Assembly: GCA_018266835.1 (NCBI GenBank)
Contig: JAFDZP010000003.1
Coordinates: 290,824 to 354,823, forward strand
Source: Bacteroidota bacterium
GTDB taxonomy: Bacteria > Bacteroidota > Ignavibacteria > Tepidaquicellales > Tepidaquicellaceae
DNA: 64,000 nt
Direction of reading: 5' to 3'
Within the stretch, counting starts at the first letter, position 1. Each line of letters opens with the position of its first letter. The notes beneath the pieces were generated by a model. That model made no database searches. It was not told where the DNA came from and saw nothing but the letters and a program-made list of their open reading frames with translations. Position numbers and translations under genes: made by a program. Shown here piece by piece: positions 44,387 to 53,371 of this stretch.

Positions 44387-45748
44387 TTATAAATCTTGTT
44401 TAGTCTTTGACGGCAAAGGTATATCATACTTTGCCATAAGTTTATACAAATGGCTTCTTTGTATTTGCAATGCCTCTGCGGTGTGGCTTACATTGTATTT
44501 GTAATCATGAAGCATCTTTTCAATAAATAATCTCTCCGATTCATTCTGAAAATCGTTCAGAGACATATCTTTATTCAGCAATTCATTGTAAAGTTTCAGC
44601 TCCCTGTTAGCAGGTAAATCAATATCATCTTCATCAATAACTTTTCTGTCACTGGTAATAATCAACCTCTCAACTAAATTTTTTAACTCTCTTACGTTTC
44701 CGGGATAACGGAATGTTGTTAACAGCTCCAATGCCTTATCGGAAAATTTCTTCACAGGTAATCCATTTTGAGTGCAGATTGTTTTCGCAAAATACTCAAC
44801 AAGTTCTTTTACATCTTCTGAATGTTCACGAAGTGAAGGTAAATTTATCTGAAGTACATTTATTCTGTGATACAGATCTTCTCTGAAATGTTTTGCTTCA
44901 ACCTCAGGCATTAAATCTTTATTCGTAGAAAAAATAAATCTAACATCAAGCTTTATCGAAATATTGCTTCCTTCACGGGTTATAACATTGTCTTCAATCA
45001 CCTTCAGCAGCTTGGATTGTAAATCCATAGATAAGTTACTTATTTCATCTATGAAAACCGTTCCGCCCTCGGCAAGTTCAAGCGAACCTTTGATAACGTT
45101 GTTGTCATCTAGTCCTCCGAAAAGTTTTAATTCAATATTCTCTTCGGTAAGATTTGCACTGTTAAGTTCAATAAATTTATTATCCGCTCTTGATGAACGG
45201 TAATGAATCTGTCTGGCAACTAACTCTTTGCCCGTCCCGCTCTCTCCGCAAATCAATACATGAGAGTTCACCTTAGAATATTTATCAATGAGACTGTTTA
45301 CTTCTTTTATCTTTTCGCTCGAACCGATAATTTTACTTTCTTCGAGAGCTTTTGATTTATATGACTTTAGTTCATCTAGCGACATCTTATAATCAACGGC
45401 ATTTTTTATTATAAGCTTAAACTCATATAAGTCAGGAAGAGGTTTCTGAAGGAAATTATATGCGCCTTTTTTAGTTGCTTCGACCGCTGTTTCAATTGTG
45501 CCGTGACCGGAAATCATAATCACAACTGCATCTTTATCAATCTCTTTTATTTTTTCAAGTGCTTCCAGTCCGTCCATCTTAGGCATCTTTATATCAAGCA
45601 AGATGAGGTCGTATATGTTGGATTTTACTTTGTTGACTGCAGTTACCCCATCGTTCGCGCTGTCAATTTCATAGCTGTCCTGACTTAATATCATAGAGAT
45701 ACTGTCAACAATGCTTCGCTCGTCGTCTACTATTAAAATTTTGCTCAT
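44387..45748 (-). CDS. NtrC-family response regulator lacking the GAFTGA loop
   Basis: A 453-residue protein. The receiver domain spans 1-120 with phospho-acceptor D52 (LILLDIKMPKMDG). The AAA+ domain has Walker A GESGTGKE near 168-175, Walker B GGTVFIDEIS near 228-237 and arginine fingers in FREDLYHRI. The C-terminal Fis HTH reads NVSHTAEALQIQRSHLYKLM. Where sigma-54 activators have ESELFGHEKGAFTGA, this protein reads LKLFGGLDDNNVIKGSLELA, so the sigma-54 contact loop is missing and shortened. It may act as an ATP-dependent DNA-binding regulator not using sigma-54. TAAATTTG (45753-45760, minus) fits a -7 promoter box just before the ATG. Confidence 0.92.
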   Translation of the reverse strand: MSKILIVDDERSIVDSISMILSQDSYEIDSANDGVTAVNKVKSNIYDLILLDIKMPKMDGLEALEKIKEIDKDAVVIMISGHGTIETAVEATKKGAYNFLQKPLPDLYEFKLIIKNAVDYKMSLDELKSYKSKALEESKIIGSSEKIKEVNSLIDKYSKVNSHVLICGESGTGKELVARQIHYRSSRADNKFIELNSANLTEENIELKLFGGLDDNNVIKGSLELAEGGTVFIDEISNLSMDLQSKLLKVIEDNVITREGSNISIKLDVRFIFSTNKDLMPEVEAKHFREDLYHRINVLQINLPSLREHSEDVKELVEYFAKTICTQNGLPVKKFSDKALELLTTFRYPGNVRELKNLVERLIITSDRKVIDEDDIDLPANRELKLYNELLNKDMSLNDFQNESERLFIEKMLHDYKYNVSHTAEALQIQRSHLYKLMAKYDIPLPSKTKQDL

Positions 45749-45839
45749 AGTGCAAATTTAACAAGAATGATTGAAATAAAAAGTCAGATAGGATTTGTAT
45801 ATTTTTTTGTATATTATGGAGTATAAAGAGCATAGAATT

Positions 45840-45872
45840 CCATACTCTCCAGTTTGCTTCCGGAGAATATGG
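45840..45872. repeat. Imperfect hairpin downstream of the 105-residue gene
   Basis: CCATACTCTCC (45840-45850) pairs with GGAGAATATGG (45862-45872), 10 of 11 positions. It lies 25 nt beyond the stop of the minus-strand 45897 gene. No T-run follows on either strand, so it may be a weak terminator or an RNA 3'-end stabiliser. Confidence 0.45.
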
Positions 45873-45896
45873 ATTAAAACAATATTAATAACAGAA

Positions 45897-46214
45897 TCAG
45901 AATGCAGGGTGCAGCAAAACATCCATTGCAGTCAAAAGCGTAACAATTTTTTCGAAATAGATATCTCTTTTACTTTTTTCAAAAAATACCAGTTCAAATA
46001 ATTTATCTACGTTTGAAGTAGAACCTGACAGACCGCGAAAATCGTAAAAGAATTCTATAAGGAAAAATTCACGGTTATCAATAATTTTTGTATCATTCTT
46101 TATATAGATTATTCTGTTCAGATCTAAGATAAAAGTGTTTCCGCCTACTGGCATGTCACTCGTGCCTTTCAAATAGAGGAATCTTCCTTTCAAGCTTATA
46201 GCATTATCGTTCAT
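45897..46214 (-). CDS. Hypothetical protein, 105 residues
   Basis: I do not recognise this one. Its product starts MNDNAISLKGRFLYLKGTSD, has a beta-strand-like first half (NTFILDLNRIIYIKNDTKII, FFLIEFFYDF) and an amphipathic C-terminal helix (FEKIVTLLTAMDVL). No signal peptide, no Cys. A purine-rich stretch with GGAG (46221-46230, minus) precedes the ATG. It lies 65 nt downstream of mutS2 on the same strand and has a hairpin after its stop. It looks like a small cytosolic protein. Confidence 0.6.
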   Translation of the reverse strand: MNDNAISLKGRFLYLKGTSDMPVGGNTFILDLNRIIYIKNDTKIIDNREFFLIEFFYDFRGLSGSTSNVDKLFELVFFEKSKRDIYFEKIVTLLTAMDVLLHPAF

Positions 46215-46278
46215 ATTTTTCTCCGTTTAGGATTGGAGCCTCTAATATATTAAACGATATATTCTTGTGAAAGTTCTC

Positions 46279-48654
46279 TTACTTTGATAACTCCACTATT
46301 GTTACTCCCGTATCGCCTTCATTCCAATTGCCAAGTCTGTGAGATAATACCACCGGATTTGATTTCAGATATTTCTGAACTTCTGTTCTGAGCTTACCTG
46401 TTCCCTTTCCGTGAATAATCTCCACACTCTTTAATCCGTTGTTGATTGATTTATTTAAGAACTTATCAATCATATCATAAATTTCTTCTGTGTATTTGCC
46501 CCGCAGGTCTAAACTTCTTTCAACAGGTCCTTCATTAATTTCTATTGTCGAAGTCTTTGCATGTTCTTTTTTTGCTTCTGCTCTTTTTACTTTTTCAATC
46601 TCGGAAAGTTTTGATTTTACCAGCAAGCCATTCATATTAATTGAAACATGGTCATCTTTTATTTCCATAAGCTCACCCATGGAGTTTGTACCGGATATTT
46701 TCACAAAGTCACCGACCTTTACACTTTTCTTTTCGGCTTCAGACATCTCTTCCACTAATTCTTTTTCAGCATCTTCTTTTTTTATTTCAGTAATTTTCTC
46801 AACTTGTGACTGGAACGATTCCTTTATTTCTTTCGCTGAAAAATTCTGCTTCTCTCTTATTTCTCTTATAGTATTTTCAATCAGCTTATTTGCATTCTGA
46901 AGAACATCTTTGGCTTCTTCTTTCGCTTTCTTTAATATCTCCTTCTCGTTTGCTTTTAGCTGACTGACTTTGGTTTCATACAGAGAATTCAAGCCTTTTA
47001 ATCGTGTAGCTTCTCTGTTATATTCATCTTTTAGTTCAGAATATTTCTGTTTGTTTTCATTTAGCTCTTTTAACAGATCTTCAAGTTTGTTTTCACTGTC
47101 AGTCAGATATGATTTTGCTTCAGTGATAACTTCATTCGGGAAATCATATTTCTCTGCTATCTCAAATGTAAAGCTCTGCCCCGGAATCCCGATATTAAAT
47201 TTGAAATTCGGTGAGAGCGTTTCGTTATTAAATTCTAGCGAAGCATTTTCAATCTTGGCATGATTATATGCAAATGCTTTCAATTCAGAATTATGTGTCG
47301 TAACAACTGATAATGAATTTCTATCCGAAAGATTTTGAATAATTGAGCAAGATAATGCACTGCCGAGAACAGGGTCAGTGCCTGAACAAATTTCATCGAT
47401 AAGCACCAATGATTTATCATCAGCTTCATCAAGAATTTTCTTCAGATAAGCAATGTGAGAACTGAATGTACTTAAATCATTTTCAAGTGACTGCTGATCA
47501 CCGATGCTTACAAAAATCTGGTTTAAAACTCTGAACTTACTTTCGTAATAAACAGGGACAAGAATCCCTGACTGAACCATCAACGCAAGCAATCCGACAG
47601 TCTTAAGCGACACTGTTTTACCACCTGCATTCGGACCGGATATAATAATAGAATTAAATTCTTTCCCGATTTTAAAATTTAGCGGAACTACTTCATCGCG
47701 TTTATGATTTTGCATTAGCACAGGATGATATCCCTGCTTTATTTCATACTTTTCATCGCTCAGTAAAGGTTTCTCTGCAAGTATCTCAATTCCATACTTT
47801 GCTTTCGCCTGAAGAAAATCAATCTCTGCCATAATTTCGCAGTTTGATTTTAATTCAGTCACATGCACTCTGACTTTTTTTGCAAGTTCCGCAAGTATTC
47901 TTTCAATCTCCCTTTTCTCTTCGTACTGAAGTTCAGTGATATCATTGTTCAGTTCGATTGTAGCAGCAGGTTCGATAAATACCGTTTGCCCTGTATTGGA
48001 TGAACTATGAATTAGTCCAGGGACTTTCCTTTTATTCTCAACTTTTACCGGTACAACAAATCGTCCGTCACGCTGAGTAATAATATCATCCTGTGAATAA
48101 TCTTTATCTGAAATATCCTTTAAAATTTTCTCTAAAGATTTTCTTAAGCTTTCTGTTTTTTTCCTGATTGTAATTCTTATTCTCTTAAGCTCTGCGGAAG
48201 CAGTTTCTCTTACAGTTCCCGTTTCATCAATTGTAGAATCGATATTACTCTCGAGGATTTTATCGGAGAATAAATTGGAAGTAATTTTAGGAATAAGTTT
48301 ATAATCATACTCACTTCCGATATTCAGCCGTGAAAAATATCCTTTTGTTAATCTGGAAATTCTTAAAAAAGTAAGTATACCTAAAAATTCAGTTGAGGGA
48401 ATATAGCTTCCTTCAACATTTAGCTTTGAAAGGGTTTTTCTTATATCCTGCAAACCGTCAAGCTGAAGATACTCTTCACGTGTAAGAATGTCTTTCATCT
48501 CTGATGTCTTGTCAAGTTCAAGCTGGAGTAAATTTTTATCTGTAAAAAATGAAATCTCTTCAGTCAGTTGATGTCCGAGACCGGAATAGACGTAAGATTG
48601 AATTCTGTTTAATATTTTTTCAAACTCAAGTAATGAGTATATATTTTCGTTCAT
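46279..48654 (-). CDS. mutS2: Endonuclease MutS2
   Basis: A 791-residue MutS-family ATPase without mismatch-recognition domain. It has Walker A GPNAGGKTVSLKTVGL (around residue 340), Walker B LVLIDEICSGTDP, then FSFEIAEKY-like FTFEIAEKYDFP and a long coiled-coil of charged residues. The C-terminal Smr domain has LDLRGKYTEEIYDMIDKF and IIHGKGTGKLR. It suppresses recombination and/or acts on stalled ribosomes in other bacteria. It lies 2 nt after cvpA. Confidence 0.95.
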   Translation of the reverse strand: MNENIYSLLEFEKILNRIQSYVYSGLGHQLTEEISFFTDKNLLQLELDKTSEMKDILTREEYLQLDGLQDIRKTLSKLNVEGSYIPSTEFLGILTFLRISRLTKGYFSRLNIGSEYDYKLIPKITSNLFSDKILESNIDSTIDETGTVRETASAELKRIRITIRKKTESLRKSLEKILKDISDKDYSQDDIITQRDGRFVVPVKVENKRKVPGLIHSSSNTGQTVFIEPAATIELNNDITELQYEEKREIERILAELAKKVRVHVTELKSNCEIMAEIDFLQAKAKYGIEILAEKPLLSDEKYEIKQGYHPVLMQNHKRDEVVPLNFKIGKEFNSIIISGPNAGGKTVSLKTVGLLALMVQSGILVPVYYESKFRVLNQIFVSIGDQQSLENDLSTFSSHIAYLKKILDEADDKSLVLIDEICSGTDPVLGSALSCSIIQNLSDRNSLSVVTTHNSELKAFAYNHAKIENASLEFNNETLSPNFKFNIGIPGQSFTFEIAEKYDFPNEVITEAKSYLTDSENKLEDLLKELNENKQKYSELKDEYNREATRLKGLNSLYETKVSQLKANEKEILKKAKEEAKDVLQNANKLIENTIREIREKQNFSAKEIKESFQSQVEKITEIKKEDAEKELVEEMSEAEKKSVKVGDFVKISGTNSMGELMEIKDDHVSINMNGLLVKSKLSEIEKVKRAEAKKEHAKTSTIEINEGPVERSLDLRGKYTEEIYDMIDKFLNKSINNGLKSVEIIHGKGTGKLRTEVQKYLKSNPVVLSHRLGNWNEGDTGVTIVELSK

Positions 48655-48656
48655 AT

Positions 48657-49169
48657 CTACTTAGTGAGTGATTTTATCTCTTCGTAAAAAGATTTATAGT
48701 TTGGCAAAAATGAAGCTATTGTATTAAAAGTTCTCGGAGCAAAGTCATTCACAAAAACATACAGCTTGGAATTGTTTATGGTTTCTTTGTTCACCAGGTC
48801 AAAATTATTTACTGCAATAACACATAAACTTGCAATTATCATCCCCTGTATTATTCCTATAAAAAGTCCCAATGTTTTATCGACTGACTTAGTTAAAGAA
48901 TTTATATTTGAAATTTTCTTCGCGATATAAATCCCCAGAGTATAAATACCCATTATAATTACCACGAATGATAGTATGTTGGATGTTTTCAGCGACATTC
49001 CCGAAAACTTCATTATAAATGTGGTTAGCTCAGTGTTGAACTTTGTTGCAAGGTACAAACCCAAAATAAGCGAGACCAATGAAAACACCTTTCGTAAAAA
49101 TCCTTTTGAAAGCCCTATCAACGCAGGGATTGCAATGAGAACTACTATTAAAATATCAAGTTTATTCAT
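48657..49169 (-). CDS. CvpA-family membrane protein
   Basis: A 170-residue protein. I chose the ATG at 49169 (MNKLDILIVVLIAIPALIGL), since the upstream six codons overlap a terminator hairpin. Four TM helices, with GLSKGFLRKVFSLVSLILGL after the first, typical of CvpA/colicin V production family. Function outside colicin export is unsettled. It is translationally adjacent to mutS2, a conserved pairing. Confidence 0.88.
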   Translation of the reverse strand: MNKLDILIVVLIAIPALIGLSKGFLRKVFSLVSLILGLYLATKFNTELTTFIMKFSGMSLKTSNILSFVVIIMGIYTLGIYIAKKISNINSLTKSVDKTLGLFIGIIQGMIIASLCVIAVNNFDLVNKETINNSKLYVFVNDFAPRTFNTIASFLPNYKSFYEEIKSLTK

Positions 49170-49170
49170 A

Positions 49171-49198
49171 TAAAAAAAAATCCGCATTAAGCGGATTT
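49171..49198 (-). terminator. Intrinsic terminator after the YqeY gene
   Basis: Read on the minus strand: AAATCCGC, loop TTAAT, GCGGATTT, then a T9 run (from 49172-49180). It separates the YqeY-like gene from cvpA. Confidence 0.85.
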
Positions 49199-49227
49199 AT
49201 AAGTAAAAAATTAAATTTTCTTATCTA

Positions 49228-49674
49228 TCAACTTAACTTCGATTTAACTATTTCCTGAATTATTTTTCCGTCAATCTTTCCTTTTAATTCTTTAGAGGCT
49301 GCGCCCATTACTTTTCCAAAATCTTTTTGTGTCGATGCACCTGTATCTGCAATAATTTTATTTATAATTTCTTCAGCTTCTTCTTTTGAAAGCGGCTTTG
49401 GAAGATACTCCATTAAAATATCAAGTTGTCCTTGTTCCTTATCAACTAAGTCTTGTCGTCCTGCTGCGGCAAACATCTCTATCGATTCTTTTCTTTGCTT
49501 TGCTTGTTTGGTGAGAAGAGCAATTTCCTCTTCCGGAGTCATTTCCCTGTTCATGCCTGACTTATCCATTTTCAGAATTTCAGCGCGGATAGAACGGATA
49601 GTGTCCAGTCTTATACTTGGACCTGCAAGCATTGCATTCTTTAAATCTTCGTTAATTTTTTCTTTTAAACTCAT
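49228..49674 (-). CDS. GatB/YqeY domain protein
   Basis: A 148-residue YqeY-type protein: SLKEKINEDLKNAMLAGPSI, TIRSIRAEI, then EQGQLDILMEYLPKPLSKEE and TQKDFGKVMGAASKELKGKI with a final DGKIIQEIVK. It shares the tRNA-binding tail domain of GatB but stands alone; function unproven (tRNA-related). It lies 10 nt from the YfgM-like gene. Confidence 0.93.
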   Translation of the reverse strand: MSLKEKINEDLKNAMLAGPSIRLDTIRSIRAEILKMDKSGMNREMTPEEEIALLTKQAKQRKESIEMFAAAGRQDLVDKEQGQLDILMEYLPKPLSKEEAEEIINKIIADTGASTQKDFGKVMGAASKELKGKIDGKIIQEIVKSKLS

Positions 49675-49684
49675 GTCCGATAAT

Positions 49685-50320
49685 TTAATCTACGTTATAA
49701 TTATATCTTTGTGACTGTGCAATGTATTTTGATTTTGGGAAATCATTTTTCAGCTGGTCAAAAACTCTTTTTGCTGATGCATTATCTTTACCCATTGCAA
49801 AATCTCTTCCTGCGTAGAATAAATATTCATCTCTGAAAGGATTTTCTTTATCATAATTTGCTGCGCGTTCAAATTCTTTTCCTGCGCCAATGTAATCATT
49901 CTGTGCTTCCTTTACACTTGCAATACCTGATATAGCTGCGACTTTTGAAAGCTTATTGCTCCCTCCAAAGTCATCATAATATTTTAAAGCATTCTGAAAA
50001 TCTCTTAATGCATAATATGAATTAGCCAGCATAAGCTTTGCAAGTTGACCGTTTTCAGATGAGCCGTATTCATTAACAATAAATAATAAACCTTTATTGC
50101 CAAGTGAATCTCCGTTAATAGCTGCCTGGAAATTTCCGCCTTCATATACAGCTTTAATTTTTCCGATAGCTACAGCTGCGTCTTCGTTCTGTGATGCTCG
50201 TTTAGACGTGAATAAAATTATACCAACAACTATAATAACTATTGCTCCTGCAATAATCATTACCTGGTTTTTATTCCTGTTATAATAATCGCTTACGACT
50301 GCAAATGGATTATCTGACAT
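49685..50320 (-). CDS. TPR membrane protein (YfgM-like)
   Basis: A 211-residue protein with a short cytosolic start, one TM helix (VMIIAGAIVIIVVGIILF) and a periplasmic TPR-like domain (LAKLMLANSYYALRDFQNAL, FRDEYLFYAGRDFAMGKDNA, VFDQLKNDFPKSKYI). It resembles YfgM, an accessory of the Sec translocon and periplasmic chaperones. The layout is clear, the specific role inferred. Confidence 0.8.
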   Translation of the reverse strand: MSDNPFAVVSDYYNRNKNQVMIIAGAIVIIVVGIILFTSKRASQNEDAAVAIGKIKAVYEGGNFQAAINGDSLGNKGLLFIVNEYGSSENGQLAKLMLANSYYALRDFQNALKYYDDFGGSNKLSKVAAISGIASVKEAQNDYIGAGKEFERAANYDKENPFRDEYLFYAGRDFAMGKDNASAKRVFDQLKNDFPKSKYIAQSQRYNYNVD

Positions 50321-50461
50321 TGTAATCTTTTAAATTTAAAATTTGGTAAACAATAAATATAGTGAATAATATTATGTTTTTAAATGAGAATTTTTAGGTA
50401 TCTTTATCTTTAATTAAAGGTTAAAATAAACGTTTATGGATTTCCAAATGTTAATAAAACT

Positions 50462-51256
50462 ATGAATATTAAAAACTTCTTTTCAGCTTCTCTTCTCACA
50501 GTAATTTTACTGTTCACAAATCACATAAATGCACAGGAACTCATTTCAAGCGGTACAAACAGAACAACAGGATGCTCTAAGCAGGCAATTGAAGACCTCC
50601 TCAAAGCAATAAATGAATACAGGTCAGACAGCAAAAACTGGAACTCTAATGTTACCCAATTTGAGTTTACATTAGGCGGCGTAAATGAAGAACAAAGAGG
50701 AATCTTAAAGTTACCAATAAACAAAGACCTTATTACTTCTGCAAATTTAACAGCGGAAAAATTTGCTAAGGGTACATATCCAATATGGGACCATATCATT
50801 AACGGAGAAGGACCAACAATGCGTGCTATTAAAGACGGATGGATTCCTTCAATGAATAGGTTATTTTATGCCAATGAAGAACCTGTCTTTACTATGCTTG
50901 CCGAAAATCTTTTTTCCGGAAGCCTTGGTTACACGTGGAGAGATGTTCTCAATGCGTGGGAAGGCAGCCCCGGACATAATACAACTTTGCTCAGCCGCGG
51001 AGCAGTTTCAATCGGCTGCGGATGCGCCGATACAAAATCGAACACTTCCGGTGAACAGGAAACTTACTGGGTATTATTAGTTGAACTTGAGAACAGTATG
51101 ACAGAAAACGACGACATTATGGATAAATATTTTAAGGAAGGCACATTCTATAAACTTAAATCCGGAATAAAAAGAAGTAAGCTTTCACAGTACAAAGCTC
51201 TTGATGCTTTTGATTTTATTGATAGAGGCATTCAAAACATAAGGGACAAAAAATAA
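50462..51256 (+). CDS. Secreted CAP (SCP/PR1)-domain protein
   Basis: A 264-residue protein with signal peptide ending HINA and mature QELISSG. A CAP domain covers about residues 35-205: AIEDLLKAINEYR, ITSANLTAEKFAKG, AENLFSG, WRDVLNAWEGSPGHNTTLLS (with the SPGHN signature) and AVSIGCGCADTK...YWVLLVELE. A helical tail follows. CAP proteins are extracellular, with proposed protease-like or lipid-binding roles. A GGGGCG hairpin lies just after its stop. Confidence 0.88.
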   Translation: MNIKNFFSASLLTVILLFTNHINAQELISSGTNRTTGCSKQAIEDLLKAINEYRSDSKNWNSNVTQFEFTLGGVNEEQRGILKLPINKDLITSANLTAEKFAKGTYPIWDHIINGEGPTMRAIKDGWIPSMNRLFYANEEPVFTMLAENLFSGSLGYTWRDVLNAWEGSPGHNTTLLSRGAVSIGCGCADTKSNTSGEQETYWVLLVELENSMTENDDIMDKYFKEGTFYKLKSGIKRSKLSQYKALDAFDFIDRGIQNIRDKK

Positions 51257-51278
51257 AGGGGCGCCTCGTTGACGCCCC
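51248..51278 (-). terminator. Intrinsic terminator at the end of the cargo array
   Basis: GGGGCG (51258-51263) pairs with CGCCCC (51273-51278). On the minus strand the hairpin is followed by TTTATTTTTTG, ending transcripts from the 51319 gene. It lies directly next to the stop of the plus-strand CAP gene. Confidence 0.75.
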
Positions 51279-51318
51279 TATACGAAAGGAGTATTTTCTT
51301 GAAAGTGGATTCAAAAAA

Positions 51319-52977
51319 TTACTTTATAAGTGACATTTTCTTAACTTCAGTTGAACCCAGGTTTTCAAGTTTATAAAAATAAACTCCGCTAGGTAAATTT
51401 GCAGCATTAAACTCAAATTCATAGCTTCCTGCATTAAGATTCTGATTTACAAGCTTAGCAACTTCTTTTCCTGTAACATCAAAAATACTTAGTGAAGTAA
51501 AACCTGATTTAGTAATATCAAAGTTTATCTTAGTAGATGGATTAAACGGATTAGGATAATTTTGATATAAGCTGAATTTCTCAGGTACTTCAGTTGAAAT
51601 TGAATTTATCCCGATTACAAAACTTGTATTGTAAGCTGCCTGTACATTTGTTGCCATTGCTTTTAAAAGTGTTACTGAATTTTTATTGTTAGTACCTCTT
51701 GCAATCATTTGAGCTACTACAAATGTCTGTGTATCTAACGGATTTACTTTTAAGTTAGATGCGCCTGATGAAATTATTAATCTTCTGTCACCCGGTGCAC
51801 TTGCCTCTACTTGTCCGGAAGTAACTCCGCCGCAATTTTTAATCATACCTGTATATTCAGTCCAGCCGACGTTTGATTCCGGATCTCCGGGATAACAAAA
51901 CTTTGTTGGTGATGGAGGAACTAATGTCGGATTCAACCATGGAGTTCCATCTTTTTTTAATCCTCTCAGGTAATTATATGCCTGAATTGGTCCGCTGCTG
52001 GGATCCTGTTCGCAAACAGGACCGCCGGAACTGGTGTTTGAGAAATAGTCAAAAGATGTCATACCAATATCAGCTGTAGAACCATTTCTTGCACCTTTCA
52101 ATAATTTAATACCTACTGCAGGAGGATTTGCTCCATACTGGCCCGGGGCTCCTGTTCCGTCCTGATTTGTTGAATTATAACAATAACCTAAGTTACGTGT
52201 AATATCGCAGCCAATGTAATCGTCCGGAGCGTAACCAAGATCCGGGTCTGCTACAATTCCGAAATAGGTGCTATCCCAAAGCGAACTGTTCTTATTAATG
52301 ACCTGCATTTTCATAAACTGCACGTCCATCAATGTAGCTACGTTGTCATAGCTCCATGAAGTCAGGTGCATCTCTGAAAGCATTGGAGTTGTACCACCGC
52401 TGAAGCCTTCTGATGCTGAGTGATTTGAAGGGTCTGCATCTGTTAAACAAACAAAAATTGTTTGTGCAGCGCTTTTTACACCGGGTTTATCTACACCGGC
52501 ATCATATACTCCATTATTATTAACATCATCGTAAGGAGCGCCATACGGGACCATCAGTCCCCAGTTTGCGTAATCAGGATTATTTAAAGCATTATCGCCT
52601 CTGCTGACTTTATAAAGCTTGAAAGTTGCATTGGTTGTAAATACTCCGTTCAATACGTAACCCGGGGCGTACTCTCCATTATATGATACAGAAGCCAAAC
52701 GAAGGCCTCCATCAACATAAGCGCCTAAGGATAAACCTGCTGTAAAGAGTGCAAATTTACCGGAACCTTTGGGCCACTCAAAACCGGGAGTATTACTGGT
52801 ACGTAAGTCCTGGTCAAAGACTCCTGTGTTCCAAATCCAGGTGGAGATATTATTACTGTTTGTAATTACTTGAGTCTTTATTACTGTAAAAGGGTTTGGT
52901 GTAAAATTTTCCTTAGGTCTTGCTGAGGATGAACCTGCAAGGAAAACGCAAAAGAAGAAAATAAACAGTGTCTTCAT
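51319..52977 (-). CDS. T9SS cargo protein, array member 1
   Basis: A 552-residue exported protein: signal peptide, a ~440-residue module of unknown function and a type-A sorting domain ([35 protein letters not shown]). The module has blocks shared by all six members: STWIWNTGVFDQDLRTSNTP, GFEWPKGSGKFALFTAGLSL, SYNGEYAPGYV, NNPDYANWGLMVPYGAP, DVNNNGVYDAGVDKPG (Ca-loop-like), AAQTIFVCLTDAD, SEMHLTSWSYDNV and IGCDITRNLGYCYN. Unlike members 2, 3, 4 and 6, its sorting domain is distinct in sequence. It should end up on the cell surface or released. Confidence 0.85.
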   Translation of the reverse strand: MKTLFIFFFCVFLAGSSSARPKENFTPNPFTVIKTQVITNSNNISTWIWNTGVFDQDLRTSNTPGFEWPKGSGKFALFTAGLSLGAYVDGGLRLASVSYNGEYAPGYVLNGVFTTNATFKLYKVSRGDNALNNPDYANWGLMVPYGAPYDDVNNNGVYDAGVDKPGVKSAAQTIFVCLTDADPSNHSASEGFSGGTTPMLSEMHLTSWSYDNVATLMDVQFMKMQVINKNSSLWDSTYFGIVADPDLGYAPDDYIGCDITRNLGYCYNSTNQDGTGAPGQYGANPPAVGIKLLKGARNGSTADIGMTSFDYFSNTSSGGPVCEQDPSSGPIQAYNYLRGLKKDGTPWLNPTLVPPSPTKFCYPGDPESNVGWTEYTGMIKNCGGVTSGQVEASAPGDRRLIISSGASNLKVNPLDTQTFVVAQMIARGTNNKNSVTLLKAMATNVQAAYNTSFVIGINSISTEVPEKFSLYQNYPNPFNPSTKINFDITKSGFTSLSIFDVTGKEVAKLVNQNLNAGSYEFEFNAANLPSGVYFYKLENLGSTEVKKMSLIK

Positions 52978-53103
52978 AGCATTTAAAGTTTAATTTGTTA
53001 AATCTATTACAAGTTACTTTATTTATTAGTTCAGGGCAAAGACATTTTTTTCATTTTTTACCCTCGTGTAAATGCATACAAAACAATATCTTATGAAGAA
53101 AAA

Positions 53104-53371
53104 TTACTTTACTAAAATCATCCGGTTTGTTTGTGTAAAGTTATCTGTACTCAACCGGTAAAAGTATATTCCCGAAGAAATATTTTTTGCAGTGAAGTTC
53201 ACTTCGTAAATGCCTTCATTTAATTTTTCATTTACAAGCTGCTCTACAACTTTACCGCTTAAATCAAATACAGTCAAATTCACAAAATCGCTTTTAGCAA
53301 TTTCGAATTTGATTTTAGTTGAGGGATTAAAGGGATTGGGATAGTTTTGGAATAAAGAGAATTTATCAGGG
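53104..53371 (-). repeat. Homogenised sorting-domain repeat, copy 1
   Basis: About 265 bp encoding the final ~88 residues of array member 2. Nearly identical DNA recurs at 54885-55143, 56562-56826 and 60816-61083; a few base differences separate the copies, although the rest of each gene is much more divergent. This pattern suggests gene conversion or module copying. Confidence 0.85.

Noticed and set aside
49170-49187. Upstream ATG of the CvpA-like gene
   Set aside because: It would place six codons inside the YqeY terminator hairpin and A/T-run; CvpA homology begins at the ATG at 49169.
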